Of a DNA stretch of 64,000 nt, positions 57,074-64,000 are shown piece by piece (positions within the stretch are counted from its first letter, which is position 1; every line of letters starts with the position of its first letter). Location: the NCBI GenBank assembly GCA_030180135.1, contig CM058231.1, positions 33,421,034 to 33,485,033 of the forward strand, written 5' to 3'. The notes below the pieces were generated by a model. That model searched no databases. It had not been told where the DNA came from and saw only the letters and a program-made list of their open reading frames with translations. The position numbers and the translations under genes were made by a program. Origin of the DNA: Orychophragmus violaceus. Taxonomy: Eukaryota > Streptophyta > Magnoliopsida > Brassicales > Brassicaceae.

Positions 57074-57217
57074 CACTACAAAAAGTTCACATTGATAGCA
57101 GACCGTTATAGCACGTTTTCCTGAACTTCTATCGTAGATGTTTTTGAAATTTTTGTACACATAATAGCACTATATAAACGCTATGATAGAGTTTCACTTA
57201 ATGAAAATTTTAGGAAT
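57074..57217 (+). mobile_element. CACTA-type 5' terminus with subterminal motifs (orphan)
   Basis: CACTACAAAAAGTTC at 57074 has the CACTA superfamily start. The next 110 bp repeat ATAGC/GCTAT words (GATAGCAG, TTATAGCACG, CTATCGTAG, GCTATGATAG), as in En/Spm subterminal regions. No matching end (TTGTAGTG) was found downstream in the window. Confidence 0.5.
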
Positions 57218-58250
57218 GTGAAACATCACTTTCATTTTCCCTATCTCTTTCAGTTCTCATTTTTCCCTCTATCTCTCTCATTTTTCCCTCATTTTAGTAA
57301 AAACCTAAGTAAAACCAGCTCTCATTCCACAATTCAGCCTCTCTGGTTTTATCTCGTCCTCCTCTCTTCCTACCCCATTTCGCTTTCTATCACTCAAAGC
57401 CCTAAGACATAATAATCCTAACACCAAATCAAGATAATCTGTCAAACCCATTTACAGATTTGTATTTTTCTTTTCTTATAATCTATCTTAGATTCCTAGT
57501 AATTTGGATTTTGTTAATTTTTACTTCTAAAGAACCTTCCTGATTTGAGATTTGTAAAGTCGAATCAGAACATTTGAGTGTTTCTTTGTGTCGGCATATA
57601 TGCTGTGATTGAAAATTAGGGTTTGTGACAAAGCTCTGTTTGATGTTCTGATTTGTTTGTAACGTTCAGAGGTTGGTGACTTTTCGAAGTTGCATCAGTG
57701 TGTAGTTTACTAGATCGAAAATCTCTCGGTTGAATTAGTCTCACGTTTTTTTGTTTCCATTGAAGCTTATTAGGGTTTGTTTTCTCCAATTGATTTTTGT
57801 TGGCATTATGCAGGGGCTTATTCGCTTGTATATGTTGCTTTACAAGATGGCATCTGCGACTCTTAGGAGACGGCTTCATGATGTAGATAGGAGAAAGTAT
57901 GAACGGTATGATGCAACAGACTCTAAAACAATGAGGTTAGTGTTTAATTTTCTTTCTCTATGAACGGTATGATGTAACAGACTCCGAAAAAACGAGGTTA
58001 GTGTTTAATCTGAGAAACATAATGTACTTAATTTTCAGAGGCTAGGAGATGAAGTTCCAAGTGATTCTAAGAAGAACACTTCCCCTGATTGATTTCAAGT
58101 AAGCTAGAATCTGCGCTCATAGATTTCATATTTGATTTAGTTCGAGATCCAATTGGAATTTTTTTTTCCAATTCGTTTGATTGGTCTCAATAGATCTTCT
58201 AGTCTCTTCTTTCCATCAAGTGTTATTCTACTAACAGCCCTTAAATTTAT
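57218..58250 (+). pseudogene. Gene fragment, unrecognised, with leader-like sequence and introns
   Basis: 57218-57410 is a CT-rich, 5'-UTR-like stretch. Around 57780-57940 a GTTGGCATTATGCAG acceptor-like site leads into a short frame reading MASATLRRRLHDVDRRKYER and then YDATDSKTM. A 63-bp segment (TGAACGGTATGATG... at 57899) is repeated at 57962 with several substitutions. It looks like the first exons of a host gene, possibly captured by the CACTA-type element at 57074. I do not recognise the protein. Confidence 0.35.
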
Positions 58251-59230
58251 TTGTTTTTTTTTTTTTACGGTAAATCAAATTTATTAATATCATAAGAATT
58301 GTACAAGATACAAAAACATTGTCATTCAACCATTAACGCAAATAAAGGAAATTGAAACCAATTTCGATGAAGAAGTGGAAAGTCACCATGCTTTCCTTTC
58401 AGAAGTCTTATAGGCTAACAGATAAAATCTGTTATGTCCCTTCTTCATAAATCTTGTGTTGGCTATCATCTTTTTGATGAAACTCCAAAATGCTTTTCGC
58501 ATAACTTTGATTAGAAAATTTAACTGAATTGTTGTTGCAGATATTTTTGAATCTTGTCTTCTTAAACTCCATTAAACATGTTCCATTTGCCCAAGAACAC
58601 CACTGTCCAACCTGAGTGTGGCGATAAAGTCCAATTTAAAAGTCATCAATGCATAACTTAACTGCTCATGTTGACCAACTCTTGTCAAAGACTGTCGCCA
58701 ATATACGATGAATCTCCCATATAGCCACCAATAGACAACCCAACTATTTGCGGTGATAGACTTAAATTCCATCAAAAACTCACGTCCACTCCAAATAGTA
58801 TTCTGAGACATAATAATCCTTTCTCGTACTATACTCCCATCGGTACTAGTCCCAGGATCCCATATGAGACATAATAACCCTTTCTCGTAGAATTCTCCAT
58901 TTTTCAAACTGGAAATATCCAAAGTAGAGTCACTTACTTGTTGATGTTGAGAATGACACGTTCCAAATATGAAACGACAAGCACCGTCGGGAGACGGAAT
59001 GAAGCCGACACAAATACTTTTGGGTTGAGGCCAAACTATGGTCGGAAGTATGCTCTCTCCGAAGGAGAGATAGATGAGACATGTTTAATTGAAATCTCCA
59101 AATCCATCGATCCATGATTATACATCTGGGCATGAACAGATATATCAATGGCCACTGCCCACACCATAGATGTACCAGAAATGATATCGAAAAGAAAGGA
59201 TATTGTCGAAATCCACAACATGATGATTTG
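58251..59230 (-). pseudogene. Possible retrocopy or gene fragment, minus strand, unrecognised
   Basis: Two minus-strand frames (58930-59148 and 58572-58922) lie in series. The second holds 116 codons with SITANSWVVYWWLYGRF and a Trp/Tyr-rich centre. Further along, on the minus strand, an AATAAA-like signal (58283) is followed by a run of about 15 A (58251-58266 as T), as in a retroposed transcript. The frames do not join without a shift and I know no family with this pattern. It could equally be a LINE-derived 3' end. Confidence 0.3.
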
Positions 59231-59446
59231 TGATTCGGGAGTTTCAGTGATTATTTGCTTAAAAACTATGCAATAGGAGAGAAATATGTGCAGTGAAAAG
59301 AAATGAAAAGCCGGCCGACGTCAGAGAAGCCGACGCCGGCGGAAGCAAGACAACGGTGGGAGTTTCTAGCTTTTGGAAATGGGAGAGACGACAGTTACGT
59401 ATTCGCTTTGGGAGAGACGACAGTTACAAATTTATTTGTTATGCAG
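59231..59446. other. Sequence upstream of the acyltransferase fragment
   Basis: Contains a GC-rich patch (GCCGGCCGACGTC near 59310) and a 23-bp direct repeat around GGGAGAGACGACAGTTAC (59378, 59410). It ends in a normal plant acceptor (TTATGCAG). No gene recognised. Confidence 0.4.
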
Positions 59447-59646
59447 GAATTCTTACGTTGGAAATGTTTCTATTTTCTCTGAGCTGAAAGACAAGATTCG
59501 GCAGGTCCTCTTCACTCTCCCTTGTGCTCTAGTTAACTGACTTGAAGCTTTTGCTTCCATCAGTAGTGACTTTAACCTTTAATTGGTTGATTTCAGGGAC
59601 ACAATACCGTGTTAATATCAAATCATCAAAGTGAAGCTGATCCAGC
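59447..59646 (+). pseudogene. Plastid glycerol-3-phosphate acyltransferase (ATS1/ACT1-like) two-exon fragment
   Basis: 59447-59504 (after TATGCAG) encodes NSYVGNVSIFSELKDKIRQ. After a short intron with GT and CAG ends (59505-59596), 59597-59646 encodes GHNTVLISNHQSEADP. Together they match the region of plastid GPAT that carries the HX4D acyltransferase motif (His and Asp of NHQSEAD), which acylates glycerol-3-phosphate in the chloroplast stroma. The exon is cut by the CACTA element at 59647. No earlier exons are visible, so this is either a captured fragment or the remains of a gene; the rest might lie beyond the CACTA element outside the window. Confidence 0.7.
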
Positions 59647-59674
59647 CACTACAAGAAAACATGGCATTTACCGA

Positions 59675-59945
59675 CGGAATAAAATCCGTCTGAAATTATC
59701 GACGATAAACCGACGGAATTTCAACGGGACGTTTTCCGACGGAATTTCGTCGGAAATTTCCGACGGTTTCTCATTCCGTCGTAAATTCCTGACGATTAAC
59801 CGACGGTTTAACTAGCCGTCGGTTTTCCGTCCTATTTCGGTCGGTTTAGCGTCAGTTTATTATAGCCGTTAATGTGACCGTTTATTTGACCGTTGGAGCG
59901 CCAAAAAACAGACCGATTTCCGGCGGATTTCCGTCGGAAATTCTT
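59675..59945. repeat. Subterminal repeat array of the CACTA element
   Basis: About a dozen copies of a 10-13 bp word in both orientations: CCGACGGAAT, ATTCCGTCG, CCGTCGGTT, CGACGATAAACC, CCGTCGGAAATT. Such arrays bind the element's second protein (TNPA-like) in En/Spm. Related words reappear at 63770-63850 (CGACGATAAACC). Confidence 0.85.
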
Positions 59946-59955
59946 TTATATATAT
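59942..59955 (+). promoter_or_regulatory. Putative TATA box of the transposase gene
   Basis: TTTTATATATATCT about 80 bp before the ATG at 60031, followed by a CT-rich leader. Confidence 0.5.
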
Positions 59956-60030
59956 CTCATCTCTCCTCTCATCCCCTCCACACATATCCATCCATAACTC
60001 TCTCTCTCCCTCTCTCTTTAACCGAGCAAA

Positions 60031-62668
60031 ATGTCATCTTCTAACTATTACCGATCGTGGATGGACGGAGTTAGGGTTGATGAGGCGACGAGCCTAGTCC
60101 ATGAGCAATATGCACTTGGTATTGCGGAATTCATGTCGTTAGCTTCCAATCAACCACATACATTGAAAACCGGTAAGTTAAAATGTCCATGTCTTAATTG
60201 CCGAAATTTAAGAACTGTTATGATTGGCGAAGTATGGTATCACTTGTATTCAGTTGGGTTTATGTCGGGTTATAAGATTTGGTATCTCCATGGAGAAACT
60301 GCGGATTATGCAAGTAGTAGTAGAGAACCTTACAGAAGTATTAGTACTTTGGAACCTCATGTTAGTTCTAGCGAACCTTATAGTGCCGATGTAGATTTTG
60401 GTGTAGGTACCGTCCAGATGGTTAATGATGCATATAGAGAAAATATTTTAGAAGTAGGTGAACATCAAATTCCTAGGGTAGATGAGGAACCTAATGTAGA
60501 AACTAGGAGATTTTTTGACATGTTAGATGCAGCAAAGCGGCCACTTTACGATGGTTGCAGAGAGGGTCTTTCGCCATTATCATCTGCTACACGATTAATG
60601 GGCATAAAGACGGACTACAATCTGCCGGAAGAATGTGTGGATGCATTTTGCGACTTTTTGAAAGATATTCTTCCAGAAGATAACCTTGCGCCAGCTTCAT
60701 ACAACGAGGTCGAGAAACTTGTTAAAGGGCTTGGATTACCGTATGAGATGATAGATGTGTGCATCGACAACTGTATGATATATTGGAGAGAAGATGACTA
60801 CCGTCTGGATTGCAAATTCTGTAAGAAGCCTCGCTATGAGGATACTGGGGGAAGAGCTAAGGTTCCGTTCAAGAGAATGTGGTATATGCCGTTAACCGAT
60901 AGGTTGAGGCGCTTATACCAATCAGAGAGAACTGCGGGGGAAATGAGATGGCATGCTGAGCATAGAAGAGGAGCAGAGATTGGACATCCATCGGATGCGG
61001 AAGCGTGGCGACATTTTCAGAGTGTATATCCAGATTTTGCATACGATCCACGTAACGTGTACCTCGGATTATGCACAGATGGTTTCAACCCGTTTGGAAG
61101 GCATGGGAGACAATATTCGTTGTGACCCGTGATTTTAACTCCTTATAACCTACCGCCAACTATGTGCATGCGTCGAGAGTTTCTTTTCCTCTCTGTACTC
61201 GTTCCCGGTCCAGAGCATCCCAGAAGATCACTTGATGTGTTCTTGCAGCCATTGATACATGAGTTGCAAATGTTATGGACGTCCGGTGTTGTAGCATACG
61301 ATGTTTCATGCAAGGAAAATTTTATGATGAGGGCTGCATTGATGTGGACCATTAGCGATTTTCCGGCTTACGGTATGCTATCTGGATGGACAACACACGG
61401 GAGGTTAGCATGTCCGTATTGTCAGGAAAAGACAGATGCATTCCAGTTGAAGAATGGACGCAAGTCGTGTTGGTTTGATTGTCATAGAAGATTTCTACCG
61501 CATGATCATCCATATCGGAAAAACACAAAACTTTTTACGAAGAAGAGGAAAGTGTTTGATGATCCTATTCTCCAAGATGATGGCTCGCAAACTTTGGGGC
61601 TCTTAGAAACCTTTGGTGCACTAAGAACTGTTGACTGCGGTGGACAAGGGCATGAAAATATTTACGCAGCTGGTGTGGTCCACAATTGGCACAAGCAAAG
61701 CATCTTCTGGGATTTACCATATTGGAAGGACCAGTTACTAAGGCATAATCTTGATGTCATGCACATTGAGAAAAATTTCTTCGATAACATCATGAACACT
61801 GTTCTCAACGTGCAAGGGAAGACGAAAGATAATGTGAAGTCTAGGCTTGATTTACCTGAAATTTGTGATCGGCCGGAACTTCATCTTCAGAAGAACGGAA
61901 AACCCCCAATTCCAGCATATTGGCTAGACTCGAAGTCGAAGGAAGAGTTATTTAAGTGGATTATGCTACAAGTTAAATTCCCTGACGGGTATGCATCAAA
62001 CTTGCGTAATTGTGTGGACACTGATGGAGGAAAGTTTATCGGAATGAAGAGTCATGATTGTCATGTGATGATGCAGCGACTCCTACCATTTGCATTTGCT
62101 CATCTCCTTCCTCGAGATGTCCACAAAGCAATTGCAGCTGTCGGATCTTTTTTCAGAGATATATCCACCAGGTCACTCACTAGTGAAGGGATCAGAAATC
62201 TGGAGCAAAATATTCCTAAAATCTTATGCAATCTAGAGAAGATATTTCCACCGTCTTTCTTCGATGTCATGGAACATTTGCCTATTCATCTACCAGGTGA
62301 AGCTAGACTTGGTGGTCCGGTACAATATCGGTGGATGTATCCTTTCGAGCGCTATATGTTCCACCTTAAAAAGAAGGTGAAGAATCCCGCTAAAGTGGAG
62401 GGCTCTATTGCCGCTCAATATAACAACGAAGAGACTGCGACATTTGCTAGCTACTACTTCCCTTCGCAAGTACGCACCAAGAGCAGGCGGCCAGCTAGGA
62501 ACGATGATAGGGGAGAGAGGCAAATTTATAGGTCAGTTGTTCCTAACATTTTTCAACAGATTGGGCGGTTAAGTGGAAAAGCAGGCAAGCGGCAACTAAC
62601 AACTCAAGAGCATACACAACTAACAAGTACATTCTAACCAACTGCGAGGAAGTATCTGAATATGAGAG
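60031..62668 (+). pseudogene. TNP2-type CACTA transposase, one nonsense codon and one frameshift
   Basis: The frame from 60031 runs 364 residues to TGA at 61123-61125, then continues in the same phase for 503 more to 62637. The context RQYSL-stop-PVILTPYNLPP, where TNP2 proteins have Trp, shows a single TGG to TGA change. Residues 8-90 form the transposase-associated domain with the Cys cluster CPCLNC (52-57). CKFCKKPRY (near 258) and NPFG (near 355) belong to the TNP2 domain. After the stop, SGWTTHGRLACPYC, DVMHIEKNFFDNI and a DUF4218-like end (CHVMMQRLLPFAFAHLLP, GGPVQYRWMYPFERYM) follow. A one-base loss near 62626 shifts the frame; the correct phase then reads KYILTNCEEVSEYE to a donor at 62669. 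It would cut and join the element's ends in the nucleus. Confidence 0.9.
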
Positions 62669-62744
62669 GTATATATATATGTGTTAGATTTATATTTTTA
62701 TGTGCACTTGGTTTATTTATTTCTAATATACTAAATTTTCGTAG

Positions 62745-63686
62745 GTTATATATGGAAGCTCTCCAGTTTCATCATCCAGAACTGGACGAAGCCCAACGCG
62801 AGGCCCGTAAACAAAAAGACTTTAGTCATTGGTTAACCTTCTATGTAAGATTTTGTATCTCAGATCTTCTAAAACATAGGCGAAATAGAGTATTTTATAA
62901 CTTTTATTTGATGCTCCTCTTAGGTCGGTGAGGAACAAAAAGCCGGACGTACCCCGGATGATTGGTTAGCTGACATAATAGAGGGCATCCACTACACAGC
63001 AAAGTCTTATCCGAGATATTGCACTAGGGGGTACGCTTTTAAGGTGCATGTAGAAGGGTCAACTAGAATTACCGCGGATCACGGAGTTTCATCTGCATCT
63101 GGCGAAGTTGTCTACTACGGTATTCTCAAAGAAATACTAGAAGTAAAGTACATAGGGAAGCTTGGAATGCGATGTGTAGTTTTTCTATGCAATTGGTTTA
63201 ACCCGGTCCTAGGGCAAGGTGTCGTGATAGATGAGTTCGGTGTGACGTCAATTAATTCGAGCAAAAAACTAAGAAACTACGATCCGTTCATTATTGCTTC
63301 GCAGGCAGATCAGGTTTGTAATTGTACATAATTATGTATAATATTTACAATTTAAGTAATCATTTTAACGTTGAATTATATTTATGCAGGTGTGTTACAT
63401 TCCATACCCTCGTTTAACTTATAAAAGTGATCCATGGATCACGGTTACAAAAATAAATCCTCGAGGGAGGGTGTCCGGAGTCGAAGAACGCGAAGTAGAG
63501 CCTTTACAAACAAGTGTAAATGATTTCATAGCTCCTGTAGAAGAATCGCTTGAAGTAAATTTAGTTGTCGACTTTAGCCAATTCGGGGACATTGTTCTAC
63601 ATTCAGAATCCGAAGAGGAGAGAGGCGAATTTGATGACACCGACTCAATTTCTACCGACTACGATTCAAATAGTGACGAAGAATAA
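62745..63686 (+). CDS. DUF4216-type C-terminal part of the CACTA gene, three exons
   Basis: Exons 62745-62844, 62924-63313 and 63390-63686 join in phase across introns with GTAAGA/TTAG and GTTTGT/GCAG ends. The first joins upstream to 62668. The product reads LYMEALQFHHPELDEAQREA, then YYGILKEILEVKYIGKLGMR and VFLCNWFNP (the DUF4216 pattern common downstream of TNP2), then an acidic, Ser/Asp-rich tail. In related elements this part belongs to the same large gene as the transposase or to a neighbour. Its frame is intact, but translation from the upstream ATG would be blocked by the two lesions in 60031-62668. Confidence 0.8.
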
Positions 63687-63930
63687 AAATGTATTACACT
63701 TGAGACATTCGTAAAACTTCTAAAATATAATAAAATAAATCCAATTAAATTTTCTAAATGTTTTACATTTAAAAAGGTACGGCGGCGAAATATTTTGTAA
63801 AATAAGTTGTAAAATTTTACGACGATAAACCAACGATAATTTAAATAAACAACTAACACGGATTGGTTTAAAACCGTAGGTTATGAAGTCTCTATATATA
63901 CAATTCCTATGTAACATTAAACAACTAATA
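63687..63930. other. AT-rich sequence downstream of the CACTA genes
   Basis: No frame of note. The motif CGACGATAAACC near 63820 recalls the subterminal repeats at 59675-59945. Confidence 0.45.
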
Positions 63931-63931
63931 C

Positions 63932-64000
63932 TAAATGGTTCAACTGGTTGAAGGGGTAAAATTATATGCTAGAGGTGGATGGTTCGAATGAAACCACCTG
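63932..64000 (+). mobile_element. tRNA-derived SINE head, cut by the window end
   Basis: TGGTTCAACTGGTTGAAGGGG (A box) and GGATGGTTCGAATGAAACC (B box) are about 38 bp apart, the same arrangement as the SINE at 5304. The tail lies outside the window. If so, it is inserted in the CACTA element. Confidence 0.6.

Larger units (their letters stand above)
59647..64000 (+). mobile_element. CACTA (En/Spm) transposon, 5' portion, 3' end outside the window
   Basis: The terminus CACTACAAGAAAAC at 59647 is followed by a subterminal array of CCGACGGAATTTC-type motifs, a promoter, a TNP2-type transposase gene and a DUF4216-type gene in the usual order. The expected 3-bp target duplication (AGC, 59644-59646) cannot be checked. 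The coding part has one nonsense codon and one frameshift, otherwise it is complete, so inactivation seems recent. Confidence 0.9.

Noticed and set aside
59447..59646. Functional GPAT gene
   Set aside because: Only two short exons are visible, no upstream exons or promoter, and a transposon cuts the second exon.
61123..61125. Programmed readthrough or selenocysteine at the TGA in the transposase
   Set aside because: Higher plants lack selenocysteine insertion, TNP2 proteins have Trp here, and a second lesion follows at 62626. A simple TGG to TGA mutation explains it.

Overview
The window looks like nuclear DNA of a flowering plant, most likely Brassicaceae, from a repeat-rich (probably heterochromatic) region. 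The grounds are AT-rich sequence, plant-type introns and nested plant transposons (Copia, Athila-type Gypsy, LINE, SINE, Helitron, Mutator-like, Harbinger-like, CACTA). Almost everything is transposon-derived. The one credible host gene is a two-exon gene for a histidine/methionine/glycine-rich protein, present twice because of a segmental duplication. All homology statements come from reading motifs; no search was run.

Layout. (1) 8-8827 and 8828-21114 are two tandem copies of one unit. Each holds an old LTR fragment, the His-rich gene, a repeat-rich spacer and the 3' part of a minus-strand Copia element. Four later insertions are each precise in one copy with an empty site in the other: a Mutator-like element (3241-5122) and a SINE (5304-5549) in copy 1, and a Harbinger-like MITE (12201-12439) and a composite Helitron (12555-17886) in copy 2. 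(2) The minus-strand Copia runs from about 18945 to its 5' LTR at 31213-31415. It is split by a plus-strand Copia-type element (22727-29481). (3) 31560-43302 holds LINE fragments on both strands, a SINE, an AT-rich stretch of 2 kb, and a second copy of the plus-strand family (35346-42110) inside a minus-strand LINE. (4) A plus-strand LINE (43303-56250) is split by a third, older member (44569-55924), which itself contains a truncated Athila-like element (46830-51399). (5) 56650-59646 holds an LTR fragment, an orphan CACTA-type terminus and gene fragments, including two exons resembling plastid glycerol-3-phosphate acyltransferase. (6) 59647 to the end is a CACTA (En/Spm) element with TNP2-type transposase and DUF4216-type genes, damaged by one nonsense codon and one frameshift; its 3' end lies outside the window.

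The three plus-strand elements share a gag gene (intact in one), a decayed pol, an LTR-like fragment inside pol, and many copies of a paired palindromic module (GTGTCGATCGACAC / GTGTCGGTCGACAC). Similar modules occur in the LTR, leader and gag reading frame of the unrelated Athila-like element. The youngest copy has nearly identical LTRs but a broken gag and pol, so it was probably moved in trans. This module and the gag-only, trans-mobilised family are the most unusual content of the window.
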